A stretch of 64,000 nucleotides of DNA from Syngnathus acus (GCF_901709675.1 NC_051092.1:12086491-12150490), one strand, 5' to 3'. Shown: positions 34,652 through 47,895, counted from the first letter of the stretch. Translations and numbers: made by a program. The notes: a model not told the origin generated them from the sequence alone.

Positions 34652-35059
34652 TATTAACGTGTTATTTATGTAATAGTTTTTTGAATAACTCTGAATTTTA
34701 CGTCAGGGCCGTTCTCAGCTCTTAGTTTGTGTTTATGTCACGTTAGCATAGCTATCGTTTAGCCTGTTGTTGCTCGTTCATGACTGTTCTTGGTGTTGGA
34801 TTTTGTCGAATAAATTGCCCCCCAAAATGCGACTTATACTCCGGAGCGACTTATATATGTTTTTTTTCACTTTTTTGGGCATTTTATGGCTGGTGCGACT
34901 TATACTCCGGTGCGACTTATAGTCCGAAAATTACGGTATATAATCCTGAGGATAGATCCGGGTTGGACCTTAGTCTTGAGGCATTGCCAAGGTAACAAAA
35001 AAAAAACAAGTGACACGGATTCAGGTACAAAATATGAGATCAGGACGACTGCAGCCCAT

Positions 35060-35240
35060 ATCATCTGACTTTGGGCATGAGGTGGGGAACACTCTGGACT
35101 AGTCACCAGTCAATTGTTTGGCATTTGTAGACAAGATTTTACACTGACATTCACATGTCTGGGCAGTTAAAAATCTTCAATGAAGCAAACATATGCACAG
35201 TGGGAGGAAGGTGGAGTACCCAGATAAAAAAGTCAGCAAG
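35060..35240 (-). mobile_element. SINE middle fragment, minus orientation
   Basis: The plus strand reads 'ctgactttgggcatgaggtg', 'cactctggactagtcaccag', 'tcaattgtttggcatttgta' and 'gtgggaggaaggtggagtac', the reverse-complement order of the 9251 copy. Directly after it (35243-35302) lies 'aaggatagactccatcttgc'...'gataga' and 'aagtggatggaaagat', a plus-orientation SINE tail. Confidence 0.6.
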
Positions 35241-35242
35241 GA

Positions 35243-35302
35243 TAGACTCCATCTTGCCCTAATGAGGAATAGCAGGATAGAAAGTGGATGGAAAGATATC
35301 TC
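35243..35302 (+). repeat. SINE 3' tail, plus orientation
   Basis: Degraded match to the 'ATAGGCTCCAGCxxxCCC...GGATAAGCxGxATAGAAAATGGATGG' tail, abutting an oppositely oriented piece of the same family. Confidence 0.5.
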
Positions 35303-35892
35303 CTTTAAAAGTGTTGTTACTGTTTTGTGTCAGCGTGAGGAGGCTTCAGCAAGCACGCGAGTCAGTCTCTATAAAAGCTCTCACTCTCGCTCGCTCTGCT
35401 TGTTACAAAATCATCCCTGGAGATTGTCCTCCCTCCGTTTAATGATTGTTAAGAAGTAAGCTGTTTGCTAGAAAGTCTTCGCCTCTCGCTGTGTCTTTTC
35501 CCGCCTCTGTTCTTTCATTTTGGCTCTTTTTACTCTTCCCCTCGCCGATCCTTGTGGCCTTGGGCTAAAGTGTGAGCACTGCGACGATTTAGACTGCCAT
35601 GCAGCGAGCTGGGGAAAAAAAGACAGACACAGTCATAGTTTGCAGAGGTGCAGTCACGTGTAGTCACTGTGCGTTCACATCAGAGATCCCTTAATCAACG
35701 ACATGGCTTCATTTCCATTTCATTTCAACATGTCAGTCTACTCAGCCACTGAACACCCTTCATATTCACTTCCCCTGAACCCAAAGAAGAAATCAATTTC
35801 CTGACTGCAACTAACGCACTAAATTAGATATTTTTTTTCCTTTTTCTTTTTATAGTGGTGGCACATTGCAGTGCTGCTCACAGAGGTAGGTG
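35303..35892. other. Non-coding, nothing recognised
   Basis: Mixed-composition unique sequence; no exon recognised. Confidence 0.4.
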
Positions 35893-35967
35893 GAGCAACA
35901 CAGTAGCCAGAATTGAACCCTGCACCTTTGAACTGTGAGGCAACATGCTAACCAACCATGCCGCTTA
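35893..35967 (-). repeat. SINE promoter head, minus orientation
   Basis: 'cagaattgaaccctgcacct', 'ttgaactgtgaggcaacatg' and 'ctaaccaaccatgccgc' are the reverse of a pol III-type head (gcggcatggttggttagcat...gcctcac...gggttcaatt). Confidence 0.6.
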
Positions 35968-36810
35968 AACACAATAAATATAATACATATGTATCTAGTA
36001 TGTACGTGTATATATACATGTGTATATGTATATGTAGTGTGTGCGTATGTACGTTTATATATACATACAAAGCAAGCAGTTAAAAGTACAGATATTTTAT
36101 TCGAAATGTAGGGGTAAAGCTATCTGAAAAGTAGTTATTCAAATGAAGTGCAGATACCTGATCATTCTACCTAAGTGCAGTGACAGATATTTGTATATCA
36201 TTGTACTTTTCAACACAGCAAAATAAACAGCATTCCCTGTACGCAACGGGGTAGGGGGGTGATAACTGTGGGATGTGTGACAAAACGTTGTGTCAGCACA
36301 TTAAAAAAACAATAAAGACAAATGAAGAGATGAAGGAAAAAAAATCGAAGTTTTAGTGTTGGCAAGTCCAAAAATAGTCTTAATGAAGGCATTCAAGTAA
36401 GCGTGCGTGTGTGTGCGTGTTCGTGTGCGTGTGTGTTGGAGCCGAGATGGAGAGTGAGTGACTGTGCCCAATCCTCGACAGAGTGAATTTATTACAGTTA
36501 GCAAAAGTGCAGATTTTCAACTTCTTCAGATAAATGACTGAAGGCCTCTGTGAGTCTTGAGTGTGGGTGTGTGGTTGCTGGGGGATAGATGGATAGATGG
36601 ATGGATGTTCGATGGAGTGAGTGGATGTATTTTCTGTCCATTGGAAGGATTGTGCACAAAAACACACAGCAAAAAAAACACAAAACCAAATAAGTAGTGA
36701 CTCAGGGGCAGGAGAAAGGAGATAATGACAACACGTTGATGGAAAGCAGATGCATAGCAAGCAACTGCTTCTTCATGAGCTACACCGTCTTAAGGCAAGT
36801 AGGATGATAT
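35968..36810. other. Non-coding, AT-rich with small microsatellites
   Basis: TA/TATG-rich patch at about 35985-36070 and GT/CGTGT tract at about 36401-36435; nothing gene-like. Confidence 0.45.
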
Positions 36811-37087
36811 GACTGACTGACTGACTGACTGACTGACTGACTGACTGACTGACTGACTGACTGACTGACTGACTGACTGACTGACTGACTGACTGACTGA
36901 CTGACTGACTGACTGACTTGACTCACTGACTGACTAGACTGACTAGACTGACTAGACTGACTAGACTGACTAGACCGACTTGACCGACTTGACCGACTTG
37001 ACCGACCGACTTGACCGACCGACTGACTTGACCGACTTGACCGACCGACTTGACCGACTGACCGACCGACTGACTTGACCGACCGAA
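36811..37087. repeat. (GACT)n satellite grading into higher-order variants
   Basis: Nearly perfect GACT units run to about 36917, then GACTAGACT, then GACTTGACC and GACCGACTT blocks run to 37087. Variants are locally homogenised, giving a visible gradient from pure to mixed units. Confidence 0.9.
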
Positions 37088-39147
37088 CATACCATTGAGT
37101 GATTACACTCTAATAGTACTAAAACAAACGTCCTCAGCAATTAAGTTTTTTGACAATATTGTTTTCATTTTCAGCATGTATAGTTTGCTCGTGAGGTGTT
37201 CTAAAGGGATCATGCGAAACAGCGGATCCCGTTGTTTTTCCACTTCTCATTGATGATGATGATTGACAACCCGTCAAAACAAAACTCAAAATAAAAGTAA
37301 AAAGACCTTACAGGTAATTAAAGTGAAGCTGTTTTCATTTCCAGAGAGCTTTTAGGGACATCTGGGATCAGGTTGATAACATGTCCATCAGATTCAAGTG
37401 AATTCATGTGGAGGCGTTTTGTTCCATGAGTCAGCGTCCAAATTTGTCTCATAATGCTCTGACTTCATTTATTTCGCATGGAGGCGGCTGGCTCCGGAAC
37501 AGCTTATTGGATAAATTGTTTTTGCATATCGTCCAGTAAAGTGCTTTAAGTATACCGCTGCCATTCATAGTTAATATCATCCCTCTTGTTTGCCAGTGGA
37601 CCTCCCAACACAAACAGGTAAAACGTGATGATTTGTGTCGCACTCATGGCAAGGTATTAATCCCTACACTCTGTGACGGACAGAGTTCAGAGGTTTAAGA
37701 GCGGAGGAGGATGCGCGTCCATAAATCAAATTATCAGTGTGACAGTCTGACGGCACAAGTGCCTCAATAACACTCGGCTCGTCGAAGTAACACTGTTTAC
37801 TGTTGTTTTGTTTGTTGACAAACACCCTGGCTGTCTTCCACTCTACTGACTATATAACAGGTACTAGGAGGTCCTATTTCTAGCATGTGGCCACATCCAA
37901 ACTTTCCAAGCACATCCCGTATAATTGACGTGAACTCAGTGGTGAGATGTGCAGTTGGTATCTGGATCTAAAGTCCAACTTTACATGACTTCATCCAATT
38001 CTTAATTACGCCGCCTGTCATTTAACCTTTTGTATTTGATGTATACAAAAATTATTTTCTAAATAATATTCAGAGACTGATTTTACTGTAGCTGCAGTTT
38101 TATGTTGTCTCGAGGCAACTATAATTGACACAACAACGCTCTTTTCTGTATTTTCTGCATGCATTTTTTAAAATTTCATGTTGGGGGATGCAGTAAATGT
38201 CCTCCATTTCTGGATGACCCACAACATGTCCTCCACCGGCTCTTATTAACACCGTGTGTCCATTTGCATGACAGTGTTAAGCATTCTTTAATGAGTTTCC
38301 CCGCGGAGCAAAACAGTTGAATGTCATTCTCAGCTGTAGTATGAGCTGAAGCGGTTGGGGGCATGGGGGGGGGGGGGCGTGTGGGTGGACCAGTGGGCAC
38401 TTTGTGTGTTTTGTGATGAGGGAAATACAAAGTAAACAAACACTCTTGTGGGTAAACACCGTGTGGGCACAAAGAGAGCCTTTGTTGACTATCATAGTGC
38501 TGTGATTCCCAGCATGAAACCAAAACGCAGACATTTTCTCTATGCTTAGCCTTTTTTACGGCTATTATTCAATTAAGAGCCGACCGACAATATCTTTGGG
38601 AAGCACAACAAATGAGATCCTTGTGATGAGTTTGACTGAGCAAGAGAAAGACGTTTTCAATGGATGGCCCGCTCGAATAAATGCAGCAGCCCTCGCTTTC
38701 AGCATGTTAGCGTGTAAACAAATGAGCGATGAAACATTGAAAATACTCCGATGCCAGCGAGCGCCCATGGAGACGTTCTCAGGCGCATGATGTGAGCGGT
38801 CGCTTTGATTCAATGAAAGGATGCCTGACTGATTTGCTGTTTAAAAGAAAGACAGCAGAGCCTCTGAGTTGGTTTTAAAAATCCAGCGATGTGCCTTGGC
38901 AGGATACAACTGTCACCAAACCAGAAGGGAAATGTTTTTGCAACAAATTCCGTTCAAAGCACTCGTACAGCACTTTAATTAACAGCCTGAATTTGTTTTA
39001 ATCGATGACAAATTTATGTGCTGTTGGCTTGTAAGTAAGCACTTCCTGGATTGTTGTTATCACTAACGTAAAAAATGAGTCCGGATCAGTATGTGCTCCA
39101 AATCTGGGACAAGGAATAATTTATGAAACGGTAAAGTGAGATAGTAA
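37088..39147. other. Non-coding, no gene recognised
   Basis: Includes a poly-G run at about 38365-38377 and a balanced, repeat-free patch at about 38560-38790 that stays open for 82 codons on each strand. No domain is recognised; a conserved element is possible. Confidence 0.4.
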
Positions 39148-39208
39148 AAGAGTGGTGTGCACCTTTGCCTCACAGTCGAAAGATCGGAATCCCTGTGTGG
39201 AGCACTTA
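39148..39208 (+). repeat. SINE head fragment
   Basis: 'cacctttgcctcacagtcga' and 'aagatcggaatccctgtgtg' resemble the pol III head of the local SINE family. Confidence 0.4.
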
Positions 39209-42200
39209 ACAAAACCTACCGAAATAACTAAAACTACAATTGAAAAAAGATTTTGTTGATTAATTAAAATAAAAATGCTTTTTAAAAAAGAAAACTAACT
39301 AAAACAAGATCTTACATTTATAATACTAGCTAAAATTATGGTGAAACTGTCCTTCATTTTCATCTTTTTAAGAGACCTAATTTCGAAGTGATCTAGACAA
39401 AAAATCCAAAATTAGGTACCATCCATTCCATTTTTGTCATTACTTCAAACTGGACCTTGCCACATGCAGACTCTTCAGCCAGAGCTGAAATCGTTCTCAT
39501 TATGGTGCACTGTATTACAAGCTACAACCACAACAATGAACTTTTAAATAAGGTTAAGTGATGCAAGATGGCATGGGATTGAGTGACAGCTGAGGAGGGG
39601 GGCTGTTGGGGTGTGCACAGAAGCACAGAAGGTGAAGTTGGACAGTGGAGAAGGAGGAAGAAGGAAAACAACATTCTGCAAATGATGAGAGGTGACAGTA
39701 TGAATTACATTACTGGTAATGAATTTATACATGAAATAGCAATACACGTGTTATAGTGCTACACATTGTACACAAGCACACACACACACTTGTTGCATAT
39801 CACATGAGCTGTTTTGCATCCACCTGCTTCATTTACATTTTAGCCATTTGCCCAAACAAAGGTCTCAGTGGATCTTTGATATATTTCAAAATATTTTTTT
39901 TTTTTATATCTTTTTGCAGGTCAAATCATTTTCCTATTTCTTTAGTCTTATGGTTCTCTTTTAAGTAGCACATAGGGTGATGTTGGTCCACTTCACACAG
40001 GTGGTCACTTAGCATGAGAGAAAGAAAGGATTCATCAAAAAGAGGGCGATGAAGCACTTTGACATTCACATTAGCTGTTAAATTTTCACTCACCAATTTC
40101 GATGGCACGCAATGAAGAGAGCTAAATTGAAGCTTGTGAAGAAATAAACTTTTACCTACCTAAGTTGAAAATAAGTTGCAAGAAAGAAAGAAGTTCCATG
40201 TAATTTTGCAAAAACAAAACGTTTTGTGTTAACTAGTAAAAGGTTCTCTGCAATTCTGCCAGAAAATGTCGTTTCATGTTATTTTGTACAATTAGAAGTA
40301 GAAGAAGAGGGCAGTATAAAAATAAAATATCCAGTGGAACACTTTTTAACAGCTTGTCAATGCTTTCTGCTGACTCTGTGCTTTTGGTGACACCAAGGAA
40401 ATGGTTTGCACAGTGGCTCAGAGTCGAGTCCTTGCTTTGCTTTTAATGTGACGGCTCACAAACGCAATATTGTTTTACTCCATTTTCTTCCGATTGTCGC
40501 AAAAGAATGCTGACTCTGAATGAAGGTCACTGCCCAGTACCACTTTGGTTTTTCAATTGCCTTTTCAAAGAATACTCACTTTTTTTTCTCTTCATCATTG
40601 TGCTTGACGTTTGTAGTCATGCACATTTATACTGCTGATTTATATAGATATTTATTTTTTTGAAGCCACACTTTATGTACTTGCTGATACTTTTTCATAT
40701 ATACATATATATAATATAATGCAATAAAATAGATCTTTATTTACAGTAGATGGCACTTTCACAGCAGCTGTTGCCATAACAAAGCACTTTACAGAACACG
40801 TGACATAAAATAACAATACAACACATCACATAAAACATTGGTGGTTTATACAAGCTTGCTTTTTAGCTCTTTCTTTTTTCTTCAGGGGTGGATTACAAGG
40901 ACATGTGAATTAGGGAACGATACGCAGAGAAAAATCTTCCTCTGTGTATTCTTGTCGGTGAATGTCCGTATAATGAGACAAGCACAGGACGCTCCCCCGC
41001 CACCTGTCTCGTGCATTATTTTACCTTCATTAGCATTGAGCGTGCGAGAGGGACCACAAGGACCGTCGAGTAAATTAACGCTTTCTTCCCCAGTGTCTCA
41101 GGGAATTTAAAATGCACTCACAACTGATTGATAGGTTCACGAACATCGCTTATTGTATTTCGGGTTGTTTTTTTGTTTGTCTGTGGTGACATCTGCGGCA
41201 CACTGGGGCACGTCAAACAATAAGATTGATTCTGTCTATTGTCATTTAGATGGGTGGGGGGGGCAAGGAGAAGAAGAAAATGGTCATTGTTGTACAAAGA
41301 AATGCAGATTTCTCTTGACAAGGCTTCTGCTGCTGGAAGCTATTGTTTCAGAGTGCACATCTTATGTTGCTGCCTGAAAGCCAAGCACTCACAAATTTAG
41401 CTCATTCCTCCTAATGAGTTCCCTACTATTATTGAGCCAAGGCGCATATTTTACATTTGAAAATCTCATGGCACAACACAGTTACCAAAAGTTGTTATTT
41501 TTTTCACACTCTGGACTAGTAGTAGCTACTAGTGTCATCGCAACCTCCTAGTTCCCCCTGTTGTGGTGTTTTAAACAGTGAAGAAGAAATTGCTTAATAT
41601 GCCTGTGTTAAACCATTTAAACACTAAGACATCAACAAAGACATTGCAACTAATGTATATGCATATTTTCTGCACTGTTAAAAAATGGCACTTCACAGCA
41701 CTTTCGTTTTGGCCCACACATCGGAGGCTCGTTGGCTCCAAGCAGGACGTTCGCTCATCTGCCAGTCAGCTCCACTTGATTACTGCTGTCTGCCTGGCTG
41801 AGGAGAATTAATGGTGCTGTCACAACCTCGATGCAGATCATATGATCAGAGCAGAAAATAACACAATTTGCCCAATTTATGCACAACACGCTCCCATTTT
41901 GATGCATTCACTAAAGCCTGTTTGGAAATGTGCTTCACCTTGACAAGTCAGGGAATATTTGTCTTTCTGTCTTTCGCTTGGATTTATATTAGCAAAAACA
42001 ATAAAGTAATAAACCAACTATCATGATAATCATGAGTCAATGGAATTTTACTTGTCTTCTATTGGCTGATGTTTGAGGATAACTGCTAACAAAGACGTGG
42101 AGCTACAGCAAGCATTTTCACCAGTTCAGTTTTCCTGATTATTTTTTTTTGGGGGGGGGGCACGTGACACATTTGGGCGAGTCATCCCTGCAGTCTTATC

Positions 42201-44286
42201 CGGCGTAATTTTGAGATGCAGTTGCGATGCCTATACCCCAAAAATGTATCTTCCTTTCATCTAATCCACTTGCGTGACTGTTCTAGAGCGCCTGTTTGTG
42301 TCAAGATCTGTCACAGTTTGTTTCCTTCTTTTAATGTCATAGTTTCGGTTTGCGTGTCTGTGTGCTCGCCCCTTCCTTCCTGTGTCTACTCTCAATCTAT
42401 GTACTAATCACAGTCACCTACCTCTCGTTACCGGTCGCGTATATAAGTCCTGTCTGCGTGTCACACTCCTGTCGGATTGTTCTCGTCTCGTCTCATGTCT
42501 TCTTGTTTCTTGTTCCTAGTCTCCAGTCTGTTCTGTTTTAGTCTTGTCCCTAGTAGAGCCTCTAGTCTGTTTTTGAGTTCTTCAATAAACCCTGGTCCAA
42601 GCTGCATTTGGTCGCCCAGCTCCATTCCCTTCATGAGTTTGTGCATACATGAACTGGAGACAAGAGTTTGATAGTTGTCAGACATAACATAACCATGGAA
42701 ACCATTTTTAACTGCACAAAGAATATTAGCTTTAAATACAACCTTTTAACTGACCCCAGTTAATTCTATGACCAGCAAATGGGCCGTAAAATAGAGAAAG
42801 GGAGCTGAGGTAGGAGATGAACCCACATAAACCTGTCTTGAGCAGTCAAACACTAGAATATAAATTTGGTACCCTCAGCTAATTTGAAACTCAGGGAACC
42901 AAAGTGACAATATTTTAGCCACACAAAATATATGAATCAGTCTTGCTTGTTTTGATTGTAAGTGTGCAATTTTTGGATATTGCTCGAGGGGAGGAAATGA
43001 AGAGAGAGGAGCATTGGTGGTTGCTGATTTTTCTCATTCTTGGAAAGGACATATCCACTAAAATCCTTTGTTTGCTCCAGGATTCGTGCTGCATTTTAGA
43101 TTAAGTTTGATTTTCTAATCATAGTTTTTGTTCACCAAGTAGTTCTAAATCTACACAGCAGTACCAAGATTTTGCGTTTAAAGTAGATGTATTATCCAAA
43201 CATGGCTTATTATTGGCTTTTATACAAACCGCAGAATAACATATTTTGGAATTCAATTCCCTCAAACCGTTGTCATTCTTTTGCATATTTTGGCCAAAAC
43301 ATATCCGAACCAAATATTCCGCCACCTGGTAAGTGTGCTTTCACAATTAAATGTTGAAAAAAAAAAACTAACTCTCACCCTAAATGTCATCATGATTGAT
43401 TTTAATACATAACAATTTACACCAAAACACCGCTAATCCAACATCACTGCACAATAATGAGACTTGTGCGGTTGATGCATGTGCCTTTCTTCGAAATGAC
43501 ACCGTCCTAATGTACATTTGCCAATCTCCCGATGATGAACCTGCGACGTAATGGTGCGGCGTTTAGCTATATCGCCGTCTGCAGTTTTTTTCCTCTTCCA
43601 TCGTTACTGCCGTCTCACTGAAAAAAATTGGTATTCATTAGGAACCCCCTGCCTCTCCAAACCATTACTCACATGCCCCATGCTAAATATGGAATATTTT
43701 TTTTCTCATTGAAAAAACACCATGGGAGGGCATATTTTTTTTCCCTCGTTTTTCTGAACACCCACCTTCAGTCTTAAGTGCAGTTGTGTAATTACTAGGA
43801 CTGTAATTTTTACTTAGAGGAAATGAAATGTGTAGTGTGGGATGTGGATGAAATCCTTCCTCATGCTGGCTAAAATGTGATCATGAAAATACTTGAGGTG
43901 TGGGGGATAAATTACAGCTAATTTGTATCAGTATTTAGCCCAATTCAATGTTTTGATCCATAGGAATGTTGCATTTCCTCAACCACCATCTCCAGCAGTC
44001 AGTGTTTTTATGAAGAAAGCAGATCATAAGAAGAGAAGAAAGAATTGCACAGTATGATGCCATATCGGAAGAGATGTTGATGCAATCTTACTCTGCCAGT
44101 TCTCTAATTCCTTCACCCCTCCAAGCAAGTGTTTCTAAATGGGGGATTTATACTTTAAAGTGAAGGCAACTTGTAGCCTTGGGCTCTTTTATTCCCATTG
44201 CAAGCTTGAAGTGGAAGAGCCAGAGGGAACAAAATGCTCATGGCGGGTGCTGTCAAAACTTTGCCACAAGCAGGTAATGACAACCA
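39209..44286. other. Non-coding, no gene recognised
   Basis: AT-rich. Poly-G run near 42150-42160. No exon with convincing splice sites and protein-like reading was found. Confidence 0.4.
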
Positions 44287-44307
44287 TGTCCAAAAGTATT
44301 GGGACAG
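44287..44307 (-). repeat. Tc1-like terminal repeat fragment
   Basis: TGTCCAAAAGTATTGGGACA is the reverse complement of the terminus type seen at 21585. Confidence 0.5.
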
Positions 44308-44961
44308 TAAACCAGCTGGGTAGACTGAAAATATTTGGGTTTGACCTCAAAAGATGATCATAAGACAAGAGGTAGGCATTTCAAAATCCTTCTTAATATT
44401 TCATCTTTTCCACATTTTACAGCTGGGGAGCAAAACCCCAGAAATGCTTCTGTACCCTATATCTGCGCCTCATAAATCAATCTTCACTCTCTTGAAATTG
44501 AATTTTTCGACAGTTACTTTGACATCACACCTAATCAAAAGAAGGAATCCAAGACAGACTGGTGATGCTAAATTGCCAAGTTTTTTCCAGCTAAGGTTTT
44601 TTCAGTTATCTAATTAACATTTATCAAAGCAGAGAAAAAACTGGCAAGTTTTTTCAACTATCTAATGCGGGCTTAACGTGATATCAAAGCAGAGAATTTG
44701 CCATGAAATTATTATGGTTATTATAATTATCTATTGTCCTATATCTAAGTCTCCATGTGAAGCAATTACATTTGCTCCTCTGATTGCTTCTGTAGTTGTC
44801 ATGGCAATGCAGCACTAATGAGACAACACATTTGCTTTCAGTCCCCCATTTAGTAAGTAGATTACAGTGGCTAGTTTTCCATCTGGCAACTTGCCTCTGG
44901 CACAGCTCGTCAGAGGTGTCTGACACAGCGCGTTTCAGTCAAGTCTATTTCAGTATACCTT

Positions 44962-45115
<154 letters not shown>

Positions 45116-45118
45116 GTA

Positions 45119-45477
45119 CAGTCATACCTCACTATATCACGGTTCACCTTTCACGGCCTAACTGCTTCACGGAGTTTTTTCAAAGTGCATTGTGTTATGG
45201 CTTCAGATGAAAAAGACACTGCAGAGCCGAGTCAGGCCGCAGAGGCGCACTATAAAGCACGTACTGATGATTAAAATGATTATTTTACTATAGTTATCTG
45301 GAAGAAACTGTTTACTTCTCTTTGTTAATTAAGTGCTTGGGCCTGAAAACAAGTTTTGTCCTTTAATTTCAATCTTGTACCTGTATAATAATAGAAAAAA
45401 ATACAAAATAAAGGTTTCTACTTCATGGATTTCACCTATTTCCTAACATAACCCCAGTGAAAAACCAGGGATTACTG
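45119..45477. mobile_element. TA-flanked MITE of pogo/Tigger type, 359 bp
   Basis: It starts CAGTCATACCTCACTATATC and ends CAGGGATTACTG; the inverted end reads CAGTAATCCCTGG..TTCACTGGGG. TA lies on both sides (45117-45118 and 45478-45479). The ends agree as CAGTxATxCCTxxxTxTxTCAC. A short frame at 45197-45274 (MASDEKDTAEPSQ...) may be a transposase remnant or chance. Confidence 0.7.
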
Positions 45478-45479
45478 TA

Positions 45480-47496
45480 TTTGTCTGTCATATGTGACTA
45501 AAGCAAAACCGAGACGTTGTGTTGCGTAGATAATCACGTCCTGCCCAATGACTGTCTGAGTTTCTTAATGTCATGAACAACCAGTGGTGAGAAGTACAAA
45601 TACTTAAGTAAATTTAGTGTATATGAGTAGATTTTTCCGGCATTTGTACTTTTCTGTGGTGTAGCTGCACCGTCTGATAAGTTAGTTTGTTCAGTGACCA
45701 CATTCATATCCCAAAATAGTCGTATTATTACAATTCATTTTCCCTACTAGAATTAATTGAAATGCCATTAATCTGTTAGATAGAGTCTCACCAAATAAAG
45801 CTCAGGCAAAGTCTTGTGATAGTTTCTGTGCAAAGGTTTGCAACATCCATCTCACCCTCAAGTTTCACTAAATTTTATTTTAAGGAAATAGCCTACAAAG
45901 AGGAAAGGTTTCAAGGTTTTGACTTTAAAGGTCAATGTGAAAGTCAATCACATCCCTCACGCTCGACATTTTTGGTTGGTGTCTTTTGGGTCACACATAT
46001 TCCACCTTTCTTCTGTCCTGGAAAATACTTGTGTGGACTAATTCATGCCACTCCCTGGGCTCACAAAGGGCTGAATAAGCTGCTTTTGTCTGCTTGACAG
46101 CATCTCTCAGCCTCCGTGTCCACAGACAGCTCCTGGCTTTGTCAACGTGACAAAGACAAACGACGACCCCGGGAGACACTTCCTTGTCCCTCTGCTGTTC
46201 CGATAAAACGTTCATGTGTACTGGCTTCCTGGATTGATCCTGCTTTCTCTAATTGCCTTTTTCTTTTTTTCTTTTTTATTTAAACATGGCTGCAGTTAAA
46301 TCAGGAAATATTGTGGACTCATCTGCCCTCATTGGGTTTAGCTTTGGGTTTGAATCTCTGCCTTCCAGTGTGGAAGTTTCTACAAGATAGAATTGGGGAC
46401 ATTTGCTATGGTTGAACAGGAAGCAATTTTATTAGCTTTCTAGAGGATACTACTGTGTGACTTACAATAATAGTAAATAATAACTAGAAATAAGAGTGAT
46501 AAAAAATATTTAAAAATATTGAGGGAAAAAAGTACTAGTTATTTTAGTTGAAACATTTGTGAATATGCGAATCCAAGGGTGCCGAACCACAAGTAAGCTT
46601 GGTCAAATGCAAATGTTTTTTTCTGGTATTATAAATAAATGAATGAAATAATATCGGTGAAAATTGCCATTAATTTAAAGTAATTGTGGAAAAAATACAG
46701 GATATAAATTGTTACTATGAACACGTGCCCCCTGACCTGACCTGACCATGGAATCAACCATCAATATAATACATCATAATTGTACAGCGCTTTCACAACA
46801 GCTGTTGTTGTAACAATGCTAAATTCTCATCGATTGCCATCTCTATTCAGGAACAATAAATAGATACCGTACGTGGCAAAAATTGAGGCCCCGCTCAAGC
46901 AATTTGGATCTCAGACAGGGTCATCAAGTGTAGATTTAAACTTTCATGAAATCTTCGTGAGGAAAAGAGGTTTGGATAATGGATGGATGGAAATGTAGCA
47001 ATGTTGTGGCTAGTGAGCATAGCAGGTATGCTTTGACATGAGAAAGGAGGGGTGGGTACATTGTCAATTGCGTATGTGCTGTGTGTACGTGGCACGACCA
47101 CAAAGAAGCCGACGGAATTTATTGTCCACTCAGAGGCCGGCTAATGTTAATAAATGAGCGCACGCGTGACGATCCATTAAGAAGTGTTTTGAAGCTTCAT
47201 TTACGAAAAGACACTCCTGTAACCTGCTGCCATGCAATTTAAAAAGAGGAATAGTCCGTGTCAAAGAGCATTTATCCAAATTAATATTAATACGCTTTTG
47301 GAAAAATATTTGTCAAAGTAAAACACTGACAGTTGTAATCGTCACACGTAGTGATGCTACATGTGCTTAATGCCCATAGCCATTTGTCTAGTGAAATGAA
47401 GATGGATGGAGAAGGTGTGGCAACATTCTCTGAAAAATTCTATGAAAATTCTATGACAAAATGTAGGTGCAGAAGAAATGTGAAAATACAGGGAGG
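45480..47496. other. Non-coding, nothing recognised
   Basis: AT-rich; the SINE-like phrase 'gggtttgaatctctgccttc' near 46346 may be a relic. No exon recognised. Confidence 0.4.
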
Positions 47497-47539
47497 TAGG
47501 CAGGCAGGCAGGCAGGTAGGTAGGGCGGTCGGTCGGTAC
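47497..47539. repeat. (GGCA)n/(GGTA)n/(GGTC)n microsatellite
   Basis: Tetranucleotide array next to the inverted 73-bp copy. On the minus strand it is CTAC/CTGC, the same kind of array that follows the right copy at 49602. Confidence 0.85.
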
Positions 47540-47542
47540 AGT

Positions 47543-47615
47543 ACACGTACAGTCCAAAATTTCAGGAAGAATTGCAGTCATATACAAAGCAAAAGAACGA
47601 CTGGATTATCATTCA
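47543..47615 (-). repeat. Inverted copy of the 3' flank of the candidate small gene
   Basis: The reverse complement matches 49517-49589 at 68 of 73 positions without gaps. Upstream on the minus strand is AATAAAG (47622-47629 region) and an acceptor-like ttgcttctgcag|GATGATAAG at about 47718. It may therefore be the end of a decayed paralogous gene pointing the other way, or the 3' end of a retroposon with a CTAC tail. Confidence 0.85.
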
Positions 47616-47847
47616 CTTCAGACACTTTATTGTTCACTTGTCTTGCCGTATTTGCATTTCTGTGCTAAGGTTTGGGGAAATACTTACAAAACTTCACTAA
47701 AGCCACTTATCATCCTGCAGAAGCAAAATTTGATTTTTTTTCTGTTTGTTTGTTTGTTTGTTTGTTGTATGGACTTAGATATGGCACTTTAAAGTGTTTT
47801 GTTTTATTTTTTTCTCTTTCTATGTTTTAAATTTTTTTGAAATACAG

Positions 47848-47849
47848 AG

Positions 47850-47895
<46 letters not shown>
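47848..47895. repeat. (ATCA)n microsatellite
   Basis: About twelve perfect ATCA units. A GTTT repeat lies at about 47743-47765. Confidence 0.95.

Larger units (their letters stand above)
33039..34938. mobile_element. Foldback DNA element with 27-bp terminal inverted repeats
   Basis: It opens at 33039 with TACCGTAATTTTCGGACTAT + AAGTCGC and closes at 34912-34938 with the exact inverted copy. The flanking bases allow a TA target duplication. Inside, near both ends, are more copies of GCGACTTATA / AGTATAAGTCGC (33094-33120 and 34827-34859). The terminal wording is that of an abundant, mostly non-autonomous animal DNA transposon family. The body holds a giant palindrome (33253-34651). No transposase frame is present. 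Alternatively the ends belong to a MITE into which the palindrome later inserted. Confidence 0.7.

Noticed and set aside
36811-37087. CRISPR-like regular array
   Set aside because: Simple tetranucleotide satellite in a vertebrate genome; no spacers.
38542-38790. 82-codon frames on both strands
   Set aside because: Open on both strands at once with no splice sites or domain; more likely a conserved non-coding patch or chance.
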